Assembly: GCF_000160455.2 (NCBI RefSeq)
Contig: NZ_ACJX03000001.1
Coordinates: forward strand, 940,001 to 1,004,000
Reading direction: 5' to 3'
Length of the DNA stretch: 64,000 nucleotides
From: Acetomicrobium hydrogeniformans ATCC BAA-1850
GTDB taxonomy: Bacteria; Synergistota; Synergistia; Synergistales; Acetomicrobiaceae
Every line of letters starts with the position of its first letter. The stretch's first letter is position 1. Under the pieces are notes generated by a model, which made no database searches, was not told where the DNA came from, and saw only the letters and a list, made by a program, of their open reading frames with translations. Position numbers and translations under genes: made by a program. This document shows, piece after piece, positions 1 through 8,738 of this stretch.

Positions 1-929
1 GGAATTTCTACTACCATCGTCCCAACCTTGGTACACTGGTGCTTTAAGATGTTTACAAACTGGCCGTGTCCGAGATCGGATATCTTTCTTCCCCACATTT
101 TTTGCATCGCATTAATGTTTAAGTCTTCAATGCAGATTATGGTATATTCTTCAGCCAGTTCTTTAGCCAGCTTGAAGTGATAGTCCCTGCGGCGGTTTGT
201 TATCTTCTTATAGGCCTTGGCAAGAGTTATTAATGCTTTTTTGCGATTGTTAGATCCTTTCTTTTTGCGGGAAAGGATTCTGTGCAGTTTCCGTATTTCT
301 TTTATACTTTGTTTGAAGAATAAAGGAGATTCGATAATTTTTCCATCTGACGTTGTGAGAAACTGCTTCAGGCCGAAGTCCAACCCGACGCTTTTACCCG
401 ATCTTGGTTCGACAGCGGTCTCTTCAGTTTCACACGTCAGATGAATGTATATATCTCCCAGAAAGTCGCGTTTAACTGTCAAGGTCTTAATTTTTCCTTC
501 AATATTGCGGGACTTGGAGTATTTGTATACGTTGCCCATAATTATAATCTTATTCCCTTCAAGCAGTTTGTATCCGGTCTGCTTCAAAGTGAAAGATTTG
601 TACTTCTTGATCTTCTTGAAGGAAGGCGGCGCTGTTTTGATACCGCGCTTTTGGTTTTTGAAAAAAAGCTTGTAGTTCCTTTCAATCCGCTGGGCAATAT
701 CCTGGATCGCCTGGGAACCTAACTGATTCCAGAAAACAAACCTTCGGCGTTTCTTTAATTTCGTCATATGTTGCATCAGTTTGTTGACGTTCAAATGTTT
801 TCCGTACAGGCGGTAGTATCTCTTATGCAGGGCTATAAGGTGGTTATATATACGCCCAGCAACGTCTATCAATCTATGAAGTTTTTTGTTCTTCTTTGAG
901 CGGTAGAGCTTGAAACGGTAGGTTTTCAT
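1..929 (-). CDS. tnpB: TnpB RNA-guided nuclease of IS605 element, 3' end missing
   Basis: Reading leftwards from ATG 929, the frame stays open for 309 codons to the window edge with no stop. The N-terminal part (MKTYRFKLYRSKKNKKL) is the OrfB helix-turn-helix/wedge region. The RuvC-I aspartate is in GLDFGLKQF and the RuvC-II glutamate in IICIEDLNI, both intact. The C-terminal zinc ribbon and third RuvC acidic residue would lie beyond the edge. Its ATG overlaps the tnpA stop (ATGA), indicating coupled translation. TnpB proteins are known to be guided by an RNA read from the right end of the element, which is not visible here. Confidence 0.9.
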   Translation of the reverse strand, partial: MKTYRFKLYRSKKNKKLHRLIDVAGRIYNHLIALHKRYYRLYGKHLNVNKLMQHMTKLKKRRRFVFWNQLGSQAIQDIAQRIERNYKLFFKNQKRGIKTAPPSFKKIKKYKSFTLKQTGYKLLEGNKIIIMGNVYKYSKSRNIEGKIKTLTVKRDFLGDIYIHLTCETEETAVEPRSGKSVGLDFGLKQFLTTSDGKIIESPLFFKQSIKEIRKLHRILSRKKKGSNNRKKALITLAKAYKKITNRRRDYHFKLAKELAEEYTIICIEDLNINAMQKMWGRKISDLGHGQFVNILKHQCTKVGTMVVEI

Positions 930-1327
930 TTGTTCTTCTGCTTCTCGATATACTTGCGGATAGTTTCTTCGGATATATGGCCAACCGATTCACAGTAGTA
1001 CGATCTGGTCCACATAGACGGTAGCCTACTTTTCAGCGATGGGAACTCTTGTCTCAATATACGAGAAGTATAACCTTTCAACTGCTGTACGATAAAATGG
1101 GGGCTATTGGTAGGCGTTGTTTTCACGAACAGATGCACATGATCTGGCATGATCTCCATTTGGACAATCTCTAGTTCAATCTCATGAGCCTTTTGTAACA
1201 GCAGTTTCTCCAGCCGTTTTGCCACATCATCCACCAGTACTTTGCGGCGGTATTTAGGACACCAGATAAGATGATAGCTAATATTGTATACAGTTGTTGT
1301 TGACCGTTTCCATCTTTTCCCGTTCAT
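926..1327 (-). CDS. tnpA: IS200/IS605-family transposase TnpA (Y1 HUH)
   Basis: A 133-residue protein of the usual TnpA length. The HUH metal-binding motif is visible in MPDHVHLFVKT (His-Val-His), and the catalytic tyrosine is expected in the C-terminal helix around RSYYCESVGHISEETIRKYIEK. The N-terminal NISYHLIWCPKYRRKVL is typical of the family. It cuts and rejoins single-stranded element ends using 5'-phosphotyrosine links. The gene has no strong ribosome-binding site. An AT-rich stretch with TATAAT-like sequence precedes it. Both key motifs are intact, so the element could be active if tnpB and the right end are complete. Confidence 0.93.
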   Translation of the reverse strand: MNGKRWKRSTTTVYNISYHLIWCPKYRRKVLVDDVAKRLEKLLLQKAHEIELEIVQMEIMPDHVHLFVKTTPTNSPHFIVQQLKGYTSRILRQEFPSLKSRLPSMWTRSYYCESVGHISEETIRKYIEKQKNK

Positions 1328-1371
1328 AATTAAATTATAATATAGTTATTAGATATTTGCAATACATCTAA

Positions 1372-1838
1372 TAAAAATAACACCACCTTTCATCCCACCT
1401 TTAAAAAAGGGGGCTTTCCCGGCGGTTGATCGTAAGAAGACATGCTTTTTCATTCCCATGCTACGCATAGGGTTAAAAAATCCGATGAGGAAAGGGCAAT
1501 AAGATACTATGTACCCAAGGGGTAAAGCCAAAAACGACCTCAAAAACAGTAATGCTTTTATGAATTTCGAAAAACCCAAAGTCGAGATATCCGAATATAC
1601 CATGAACATCCTGTGATTGTTCGAATAATTTTTTACGTTTGATAAATTTATATTAATTGAGTCTCGGAAGAAAAGTCAAGACATTTCGCATAATTATAAT
1701 AACTGATGATTTACTAATGCAAATAAACGAGCAACATAATATGCAACGATTTATCGTAATATCACAAGTTGAGTAACAATTATTAATAGATAAATAAATA
1801 AATCTAACAATAATGACGCTAAACTCATCTAAAATAAA
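1372..1838. other. Intergenic region between IS element and larC
   Basis: About 470 bp of AT-rich DNA with no convincing gene. A short inverted motif (CCCACCTTT, 1394-1402, against AAAGGGGG, 1406-1413) resembles a decayed intergenic repeat or terminator. The stretch 1620-1820 is very AT-rich. An 86-codon open frame on the minus strand (1349-1609) has no ribosome-binding site and no recognisable composition. Confidence 0.4.
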
Positions 1839-2954
1839 TCAACTCCCGGCATTTTTCGTAAGGTCGTCAAAATCGATCTTCTCCTTTTGGAGGTTCCCGT
1901 GCCGAGAGACCTTCACGCGCACAAAACCGCCTTCATGGGGGACTTCTTCAATCGTACGTTTCATTTTTACCCTTGAAACCGGCCAATATCTCACCCCTAT
2001 AGTAGTGGTATACTCGAAGAGGCCTTCGATAGCTTGATCTAAATTTTCAGCATCGACCAAAAGCCTCAGGACAAAGAGGGGCCTGTTTTTCTTTCCCAAT
2101 CCCTGCAGAAGATGAACTTCCTTCGATGTCTCCTGCAGCTTAGAAATGGCATATCCGATTTCCTCTCCGGTGATATCATCCAGCGATGTTTCGATAAGGA
2201 TCGTCTCTTCCAGATCTTCCTCCTCGGCCATGGTCGCCCTTAAGACATTTGCCACTTCGAAATCTTTAGAGCCTGCACCATATCCTACCTTGGAAGGAAC
2301 GAAAGAAGGAAGGACTTTGTAAAAGGTGGCAGATACCGCCAAAAGGGAAACCCCCGTCGGAGTAGCCAGCTCCCCTTCGATATCGCTCCCCAAAAGGGGA
2401 ACCCCTTTTTTCGATGCTATCGCCATCACGGCGGGCACGGGAACGGGTAATAATCCGTGACAAGTTTTAACTTTTCCGCTTCCCGTACAAACGGGAGTAG
2501 AGGCAATTCTTTTTTCTCCCAAACTTTCAAGGAGCATAAAAAAACCAAGACAGTCGATGATCGTGTCAAAACTTCCCGCTTCATGAAGGTGGACTTCTTC
2601 GACCTCTGCTCCGTGCACATCGGCCTCAGCCTCAAGGATACAGAGTATGGCCTCCTTCGCCCTGTTTATGGCCCAATTGGAAGCTCCAACGGAATAGGAG
2701 GTCCGATCTAAAATTTCCAACATCTCATGCCCGTGCCTACCATGAAAGTGTTCGTCGAGGGATATGTCGATTTTTGTCGCCTCTATGCTCCCCTTTTTTG
2801 TTATTTCCTTTCTTATCTCTACGCCGGAAAGGCCCTTCACGCCTTCAACAGCATTGAACCGCTCGAGGAGGGCAAAATCGGCCCCAAGGTCCACCAATGC
2901 TCCCAAAAGCATATCTCCGCTAACTCCCGAGAAATTCGGTTCGAATATTATCAC
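1839..2954 (-). CDS. larC: Nickel-pincer cofactor biosynthesis protein LarC
   Basis: A 371-residue DUF111/LarC protein. In the known pathway LarC is the CTP-dependent enzyme that inserts nickel into the pyridinium bis-thiocarboxylate mononucleotide made by LarB and LarE. The start (IIFEPNFSGVSGDMLLGALVDLGAD), the HGRHGHE histidine cluster and the VHLHEAGSFDTIIDC segment are diagnostic. In Lactiplantibacillus LarC is made by ribosomal frameshifting; here it is one uninterrupted frame, somewhat short for the family. The start is GTG, with GGAGGG lying inside the end of larE one base upstream, so the two genes are almost certainly one transcript. Confidence 0.93.
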   Translation of the reverse strand: MIIFEPNFSGVSGDMLLGALVDLGADFALLERFNAVEGVKGLSGVEIRKEITKKGSIEATKIDISLDEHFHGRHGHEMLEILDRTSYSVGASNWAINRAKEAILCILEAEADVHGAEVEEVHLHEAGSFDTIIDCLGFFMLLESLGEKRIASTPVCTGSGKVKTCHGLLPVPVPAVMAIASKKGVPLLGSDIEGELATPTGVSLLAVSATFYKVLPSFVPSKVGYGAGSKDFEVANVLRATMAEEEDLEETILIETSLDDITGEEIGYAISKLQETSKEVHLLQGLGKKNRPLFVLRLLVDAENLDQAIEGLFEYTTTIGVRYWPVSRVKMKRTIEEVPHEGGFVRVKVSRHGNLQKEKIDFDDLTKNAGS

Positions 2955-2955
2955 T

Positions 2956-3759
2956 CTATATCCCTCCCGCTAAAGAATCCATCTTGCCGCTTCTGTGTCC
3001 TTCCAAATCCAGTGCAACGACTACAAAGCCAAGTCCCTGCAGAAGGCTCCTCAGTTCGTCCCTGACTGCCCAAGCCTTTCCCATATCTTCACGAGACACC
3101 TCAACCACGGCAACTTTCGGACGATAACACCTGACCCTGACCTCTTTAAGGCCTAAGGAAGCCAACTCTTTTTCCGCCCTTGAGACCTGACCTATCTCCT
3201 CTACAGACAAGGTTGTGTAGTAGGGGAAACGCGTTGCAAGACAGGGGGAAGGAGGTTTGTCCCAAAATTTCAAATCGAATTCACGGGCAAGCTTTCTGAT
3301 ATCTTCCTTCCTCAAACCTGCTTCCTTCAGAGGATGATGCACACCGTCCTCTTTTGCAGCTTCAAGGCCGGGCCTGTATTCCATCGTGTCCGATTCCGTC
3401 ACCCCGTCCATTACCACATACCCTTTTAAAGCAAACTTTTCAAGCCATTTCATAACCAAAGTGTCTCTGTTTTTTCTGCAGAAATAACACCGCCTAGGAT
3501 GATTTTGCCTTATCTCGCTTACGCTCAGGTCGTCTGAATATATTACATGGTGTTCGAGCCCGAATGTTTCTGCCACTTTTTTGGCCTCTTCCACTTCGTC
3601 GTCGGGAATCAAAGGAGAGGAGAAGGTCACGGCCAGGACATTGCCTTCAACCTTCGAGCAGGTATAGGCCAAAAAAGAACTATCCAATCCGCCCGATAGC
3701 AAGATCAAGATGTTGTCGTATTTATTTATGTATTCCAACAACTTAGTCCATTTGGACAT
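2956..3759 (-). CDS. larE: ATP-dependent sulfur transferase LarE, three-cysteine type
   Basis: A 267-residue PP-loop protein. LarE adenylylates the cofactor precursor and converts its carboxylates to thiocarboxylates. The PP-loop is LSGGLDSS (about 21-28). Cysteines 91 and 94 (RRCYFC) and 173 (PPSPCLATR) give the three-cysteine pattern described for the [4Fe-4S]-containing Thermotoga LarE, unlike the sacrificial single-cysteine Lactiplantibacillus enzyme. The ATG has an upstream AGAGG. It is the first gene of a two-gene unit with larC. Neither larB nor the lactate racemase larA is in the window. Confidence 0.92.
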   Translation of the reverse strand: MSKWTKLLEYINKYDNILILLSGGLDSSFLAYTCSKVEGNVLAVTFSSPLIPDDEVEEAKKVAETFGLEHHVIYSDDLSVSEIRQNHPRRCYFCRKNRDTLVMKWLEKFALKGYVVMDGVTESDTMEYRPGLEAAKEDGVHHPLKEAGLRKEDIRKLAREFDLKFWDKPPSPCLATRFPYYTTLSVEEIGQVSRAEKELASLGLKEVRVRCYRPKVAVVEVSREDMGKAWAVRDELRSLLQGLGFVVVALDLEGHRSGKMDSLAGGI

Positions 3760-3933
3760 CCTATTACCTCTTTTCGTCGTAGAGTGTTTTACAGTTTATT
3801 ATACATTTTGGCTTATAATAAGTGTAGAAGGTTTGCCGGTCTAGCCTTAAGGTAGGCAAAATTACTCTTATCCCTTTTCGGGGTCATGAATTAATATTTA
3901 AAAAATATGACATTCTAGAAGGATTTTATTTAA

Positions 3934-6900
3934 ATGTCAAAAAAATTTTTAACAAAAAGAACGCTAAAAACCATAGCATTCCTATTTTGTCTTTTTCTCT
4001 TATCCTTGGTATTGGTCGCCTCGGTGGTTTTAAAAAGGGGAGGCGACTTCGGGTCGGCCTTTGTCGTCGAAAAGATAGAGAAGGCCTTAAAAAGCGTCGC
4101 AGGTCTTGACCTTCGCTTTGCCTCCTTTTCCGGCAACCCCATCACCGGATACGTAGGCAGCGGCGTCGAGATATTCCTGGACGGCAATGAATTGCTGCTC
4201 GCCAAATCTATAGAAATCAAACCATCCGTCAAATCGCTCATCAAAGGGAAACCCGCCATCAAAAGTATCGAAATAAATTCTATAGATATATCGAAGGATG
4301 AAGCTTCGAGACTGGCAACTGCTATCGCTGCAATCAAAGAAACAAATGCATCGCCACCTCCACCGATAGAAGAGATCGTCTTGAAAGATGTAAAGGTCTC
4401 AGGAAAAAGAAACTACAGCATAACCCAGGCCAGGTTCAAGCCTCATGACGATTCGATCGACGTCGACTTTCGCGGCGCGATTAATTCCTTAAAAATCACC
4501 GGTAAATTCAGGGCGTTGAGGGCCGACGAAAAATTAATTTTAGAAGACTGCCATGTCAAGGTGAACGATACAAAACTAAAACTTGAAGGGACGTTAACAC
4601 CACGCATCAATCTGACCGGCAAAGTCGAAGAGTTAAGCGCCGAAGAGATAGTGGCTATATTTCCAAAATTCAAAGCGGCACAACCTAAGGGCTTCCTTTC
4701 GGGTACTATGGCCATATCTTGCGACGATAGCGGTTCTATCGTCGTTGAAGGACGTTTTTACGTGCCTTCCGGCGAAATTGTCGATATACCATTAAACAGC
4801 GCTACATTCACCATGATCTACAAAGAAGGCAAACTTAACTTTGAGCTTCTCGAAAATAGGTCTTTCGAGACAGAAGTTACGGGAAAAATAGAAGTCGCCT
4901 TTAACCCTTTGATGTTGAAGTTGGACTTATTCTCAGATAAAGCTTCAACAGAAAAGTGGCAGAGTCGTTTTCCCTGGCTTTCATCCTTTGACGGAATGGC
5001 AGAGGATGTCCGCCTGCATCTTAAGGGACATCCGAGGAAGCTCTCGGGAAGGATTCATTTCACGTCCGACGAATTTACCGCCACTGGGTTTACCTTAAAG
5101 GATGCTGAAATTGCCGCAGATATATCCGGCAAGGAGGTTTCCTTCAAAGGCAGGGGATATTGGCAGGGAATTCCCATCGCTATGGAAGGATCGGCTCTGC
5201 ATAACGGCTCCTTGATGCTCGATGCTTTGGTCTCTGCCGAAGGGTTGGAAATCGGCAAGTTGGGCCGACTTTTCAGTTCCCTTTCGGACAAGAACCTCGA
5301 GGGCCAATGCGACATTACCGTCAAAGTACAGGGTAAACCTGACGAATTGGCCTTAGAAGGTGTCGCGAAATCCAATCGACTCAAAGCAGGCTTCGCCGAT
5401 TTGAGAGATCTCAAGATGGAATTCACCCTTAAAAAGAACGGATTAAAGATCTCGTCTTTACAGGCAAAACTTTACGATGGCGAAGTGACAGGGCAGGGGA
5501 CTATCTCAGATCTCTTTTCGCCGAGCCCTAACATTGACCTATCGGGAATTGCAAGAGATATCGAGTTAGGCGGAATATTCGACTCCGTCGATCCGAAGAT
5601 GAAGGGAAAAACGGAAGTGAGATGGCGCATTTCAAAGGAAAAGGAGGGTGTCATCTTTTCGGCAGTAGCCGACGCACCCGTTTTAGTCTTTGGCGATTTG
5701 TTGAAGCTACTAGACCTGCACGCCGAAGCAGCTTCCTTTGAGGGCGGCTTAAACTTAAAGGGACGAGCCATGTTAAATGGCGGAAAGGTGGAGTTTCTTG
5801 GGAAAATAAAAGATGAAAAGGGCGAGCTTTTTACGGAGATCTCAGGTACGATCTCCGATTTGCGCCTCGAGCCGAAAACATGGCCTATCCATGGTATGTT
5901 AAGAGGAAATTTCAAAGCGGAAGGACACAGCGGAAATCTAAGTTTCTATGCAAAGATGTACGGCCAGGATGTAACGGTAAAGGACATCCCCCTTAAGGAC
6001 TTTAAATTAGCCGTGGGCGGAAAGAATTCTTCTATGGAAGTGCAGTCCCTCTCCTTCGGTCTCTGCAATGGCATTGTCTCCTTGGGCGGAACAATTGAGG
6101 GGGATAACTTGCATTTAACGGGAGACTTCAATGCCGTCGATATCTCAGGACTCCCCTTGCCTTCCCTCTGGTTCGTTCGGGGCATAACGGGCGGGAAAGT
6201 GGTCGTAGAAGGTGAGTTTACCTCTCCTCAGATTGAAATAGATGGCCTGATTAGAGAGGCGGCAATAGACGGCTTAACCTTTGAAACCGTAAAATTCAAG
6301 GCTAAATGCGATACGGTCAATCTTGCATTAGACGTCACGGAGGCCAGCGGTGAAAATTGGACAATAAAGGGGAGAGCTAAGGGCAGCATCAAGCCCTATC
6401 CGACCTTCGAATTCGAGGTTGACGGAGACAACGTCCCCATAGATATGTTTTCCCAACTGCTTTCGCCAAATCTAAAAGGAAAGCTTAAAGGCAGGGCCAA
6501 GATGAGTTTTGCCGGAAAATACGACGGAGCCTTAACCTATCGGGGCCTTATCCGATCAGAGGAGCTTTCTTTTTTTGACGTTAAGTTCCAAAACGTGGAG
6601 ATTCCTCTTGCTTTGAGCTCCGATTCCCTTCGGATCGATGACTTAAAGGCCTCGCTGTTTGGAGGAACCTTGAATATGAGCTATTCCGCTCAGGTTGGAA
6701 AGCTCCTGGCGTGGCAAAGCGATATAGATATAAAAAACGCTCCGCTGAACGCATTTTTGCAAAATTTTCTGGCGGAATCGGTTTCATCGGACGGCATCTT
6801 AAACCTTTCCCTCAATTTGAAGGGCGAAGGTACGCGATTGGTGAACCTCTCGGGCTACGGCAAATTAGATGTGACAGACGGTAAAATCGTAGGGTTTGCT

Positions 6901-7548
6901 GAAAAACACGATGGGCTGAAAAGCATTGGACTTAATAGCCTGAATTTTCAGAAGGCCTCCCTGGACTTTTATATCAACGGTCCGTCACTTTACATTTTGC
7001 CGGGAAGCATGATAACCTCCCAACCCAACGATTCCCTGTACCGATACATCTCCATTGACGGTATTCTGGCTTTAGACGGGATGATCGATCTGTTCTGCTC
7101 AGGAAATATAAACGTCAAAGCTTTAAACGCCCTGACCAGGGCCGTGAAGGAAGTAGCGATACTTGAAAATCCGACGGAACAGGAAATGGCCCAAAATTTG
7201 CTCAAGGGCTTCATCAGCGGATTTTCCCTCAACGACTTTAAAGACATTTCTCTTCACATAAAAGGCAGCTGGCCATCCCTGACAATCTCAAATCTAAGGG
7301 TAAACGAACCTCTAATGGCCAAAGGCCCATTATATTACCAATTCGATGATGATGAGGATGAGTGGAAATTCAACCTCCATTTTAACTTCCCGACAGGCAG
7401 CGGTAAGCCTTCTGAGGGGGATTTAGGGGAGCAGTTCGTTTCTCAGATCCTGGAAGGACTTTTAAACGGCATTTTCAAACCCACCTCAGAGGATAACAGT
7501 AAAAAGGGCACCTTTTCAACTGCGGACGAAATCAAGGGAAATCATTAA
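3934..7548 (+). CDS. Very large AsmA/TamB-like inner-membrane-anchored protein
   Basis: A 1204-residue protein with one N-terminal membrane helix (about 11-32) followed by a long, mostly beta-strand periplasmic region. AsmA-like segments recur, for example the N-terminal block that places the protein next to a lipid-bound strand (GLDLRFASFSGNPITGYVGSGVEIFLDG) and the C-terminal block with DGKIVGF and LNLSLNLKGEG. Proteins of this superfamily are thought to form grooved bridges that move phospholipid towards the outer membrane. I cannot place it firmly in AsmA, YhdP or TamB. The start has AGAAGGA upstream. It stands alone between divergently and convergently read neighbours. Confidence 0.75.
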   Translation: MSKKFLTKRTLKTIAFLFCLFLLSLVLVASVVLKRGGDFGSAFVVEKIEKALKSVAGLDLRFASFSGNPITGYVGSGVEIFLDGNELLLAKSIEIKPSVKSLIKGKPAIKSIEINSIDISKDEASRLATAIAAIKETNASPPPPIEEIVLKDVKVSGKRNYSITQARFKPHDDSIDVDFRGAINSLKITGKFRALRADEKLILEDCHVKVNDTKLKLEGTLTPRINLTGKVEELSAEEIVAIFPKFKAAQPKGFLSGTMAISCDDSGSIVVEGRFYVPSGEIVDIPLNSATFTMIYKEGKLNFELLENRSFETEVTGKIEVAFNPLMLKLDLFSDKASTEKWQSRFPWLSSFDGMAEDVRLHLKGHPRKLSGRIHFTSDEFTATGFTLKDAEIAADISGKEVSFKGRGYWQGIPIAMEGSALHNGSLMLDALVSAEGLEIGKLGRLFSSLSDKNLEGQCDITVKVQGKPDELALEGVAKSNRLKAGFADLRDLKMEFTLKKNGLKISSLQAKLYDGEVTGQGTISDLFSPSPNIDLSGIARDIELGGIFDSVDPKMKGKTEVRWRISKEKEGVIFSAVADAPVLVFGDLLKLLDLHAEAASFEGGLNLKGRAMLNGGKVEFLGKIKDEKGELFTEISGTISDLRLEPKTWPIHGMLRGNFKAEGHSGNLSFYAKMYGQDVTVKDIPLKDFKLAVGGKNSSMEVQSLSFGLCNGIVSLGGTIEGDNLHLTGDFNAVDISGLPLPSLWFVRGITGGKVVVEGEFTSPQIEIDGLIREAAIDGLTFETVKFKAKCDTVNLALDVTEASGENWTIKGRAKGSIKPYPTFEFEVDGDNVPIDMFSQLLSPNLKGKLKGRAKMSFAGKYDGALTYRGLIRSEELSFFDVKFQNVEIPLALSSDSLRIDDLKASLFGGTLNMSYSAQVGKLLAWQSDIDIKNAPLNAFLQNFLAESVSSDGILNLSLNLKGEGTRLVNLSGYGKLDVTDGKIVGFAEKHDGLKSIGLNSLNFQKASLDFYINGPSLYILPGSMITSQPNDSLYRYISIDGILALDGMIDLFCSGNINVKALNALTRAVKEVAILENPTEQEMAQNLLKGFISGFSLNDFKDISLHIKGSWPSLTISNLRVNEPLMAKGPLYYQFDDDEDEWKFNLHFNFPTGSGKPSEGDLGEQFVSQILEGLLNGIFKPTSEDNSKKGTFSTADEIKGNH

Positions 7549-7574
7549 GATCCCGCTTTACGCCGAGATTAGCC

Positions 7575-8543
7575 TCAATTTTCGGACAGGACCCTCATCA
7601 AAACTTCGTGATCGATGTTGCCTCCCGATATGACCACTCCGACATAACGCCCCACGGCCGATATCCGCCCCGATAATAACGCAGCTACACCGATAGCCCC
7701 CGCTCCCTCAACTACCTGATGGTGTTTTTTATGAAGAAAAGAGATTGCCCCGGCAATGTCCTTTTCTTCTACAGCAATGAAATCATCAACGCGAACCCTG
7801 GCCAGATCGAGCAAAGACTGCGGTATTCCGCCCGTCAGGCCATCGGCCAATGTGTCTGAATAGGATACATCTACGACCCTTCCCGACTGCCAAGATGCAA
7901 CCCAGGGCATGGACGCCACCGATTGAACCCCAACGATCCTTATGCGGGGAGAAAGGGCCTTGGCAGCTGTAGCGATGCCGGTTATTAAACCGCCGCCCCC
8001 TGCCGGCACAATGATCATATCGAGCTCAGGTTCGTCCAACAACATCTCAAGCCCCACGGTACCAGCGCCGCTTACGATGTAATGATCCTCGTAGGAAGAG
8101 ACGTAGGTCAAACCTTCGGTTCTCGACAGCTCCTTTGCAGCCGCCTCCGCTTCATCGTACAGGCCTTCGGTCACCCTAAGCTCTACTTTATCTCCGCCCA
8201 GCCTTTTAATGGCCTTTCGTTTTGTTATAGGGCATACCGACGGAACAAAGACTACCGCCCTTACGCCAAGCATTTTGGCAGCCATGGCCACCCCTTGAGC
8301 GTGATTGCCGCTTGAAGCGGTCACAACTCCCCGCTTTCTTTCGCCCTCGGACATGTGAAACATTTTATTAAGAGATCCCCTGATCTTAAAGGATCCGCAA
8401 GGTTGCATGTTCTCCCACTTGAGAAAAACTCTTCCTCCCGCTATCTTGCTCAGATCGGCCGATTCTTCCGTTGGAGTGCGCCTCGCCTTGCCTTCTAAAA
8501 ATTTCGCCGCCCTCAATACATCCCTCATTTCAGGCCATATCAT
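7575..8543 (-). CDS. PLP-dependent threonine/serine dehydratase, no ACT domain
   Basis: A 322-residue fold-type II PLP enzyme. The PLP lysine is in SFKIRGS (about 52-58), the substrate loop is SSGNHAQG, and the phosphate-binding glycine loop is PAGGGGLITG. It lacks the C-terminal regulatory ACT domain of biosynthetic threonine dehydratase, so a catabolic threonine or serine dehydratase (TdcB-like), or a serine racemase, is likeliest. It converts threonine or serine to 2-oxobutyrate or pyruvate plus ammonia. A second member of the family is at 55436-56398. It converges on the AsmA-like gene with only about 26 bp between them. Confidence 0.88.
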   Translation of the reverse strand: MIWPEMRDVLRAAKFLEGKARRTPTEESADLSKIAGGRVFLKWENMQPCGSFKIRGSLNKMFHMSEGERKRGVVTASSGNHAQGVAMAAKMLGVRAVVFVPSVCPITKRKAIKRLGGDKVELRVTEGLYDEAEAAAKELSRTEGLTYVSSYEDHYIVSGAGTVGLEMLLDEPELDMIIVPAGGGGLITGIATAAKALSPRIRIVGVQSVASMPWVASWQSGRVVDVSYSDTLADGLTGGIPQSLLDLARVRVDDFIAVEEKDIAGAISFLHKKHHQVVEGAGAIGVAALLSGRISAVGRYVGVVISGGNIDHEVLMRVLSEN

Positions 8544-8648
8544 AATTTTTATACGATTCTCCTTTATGTGCTTTAATTTTATAAAGGTTTTTACAACACT
8601 TCATGGTAATATTATAATATTAATTATTCCATGTCAAAGCAGCAAGAT

Positions 8649-8684
8649 GCCATCTGCCCCTGTCCTCTTCGAGGCAGAAATGGC
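8649..8684 (+). terminator. Possible hairpin upstream of HD-GYP gene
   Basis: GCCAT and CTGCC pair with GGCAG and ATGGC, enclosing a loop of about 14 nt, and CTTTTGG follows. It could be a weak terminator or a 5'-leader structure. It does not match the c-di-GMP riboswitch pattern I would expect in front of an HD-GYP gene. Confidence 0.3.
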
Positions 8685-8738
8685 CTTTTGGGTGCCCCGT
8701 TTTAAAAATTGATATTTTGTAGAGGTGACTTCAGCCCA

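Larger units (their letters stand above)
1..1371 (-). mobile_element. IS200/IS605-family insertion sequence, cut by left edge
   Basis: Two overlapping genes, tnpA (HUH transposase) then tnpB (RuvC-like nuclease), are read leftwards, which is the layout of an IS605-type element. Just upstream of tnpA an imperfect hairpin with arms TTAGAT and ATCTAA (1349-1371) is a good candidate for the subterminal hairpin recognised by TnpA at the left end. The exact left boundary is a guess, and the right end with the rest of tnpB lies outside the window. Such elements make no target duplication, so none was sought. Confidence 0.85.

Noticed and set aside
217-722. Plus-strand open frames opposite tnpB
   Set aside because: The minus strand carries a continuous, recognisable TnpB with RuvC motifs; these frames are its shadows.
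1349-1609. 86-codon open frame on the minus strand between the IS element and larC
   Set aside because: No ribosome-binding site, no recognisable protein features, and it overlaps the presumed IS end hairpin.
5472-5915. Long minus-strand open frames within the AsmA-like gene
   Set aside because: They are shadow frames without ribosome-binding sites; the plus-strand protein is continuous over 1204 codons.
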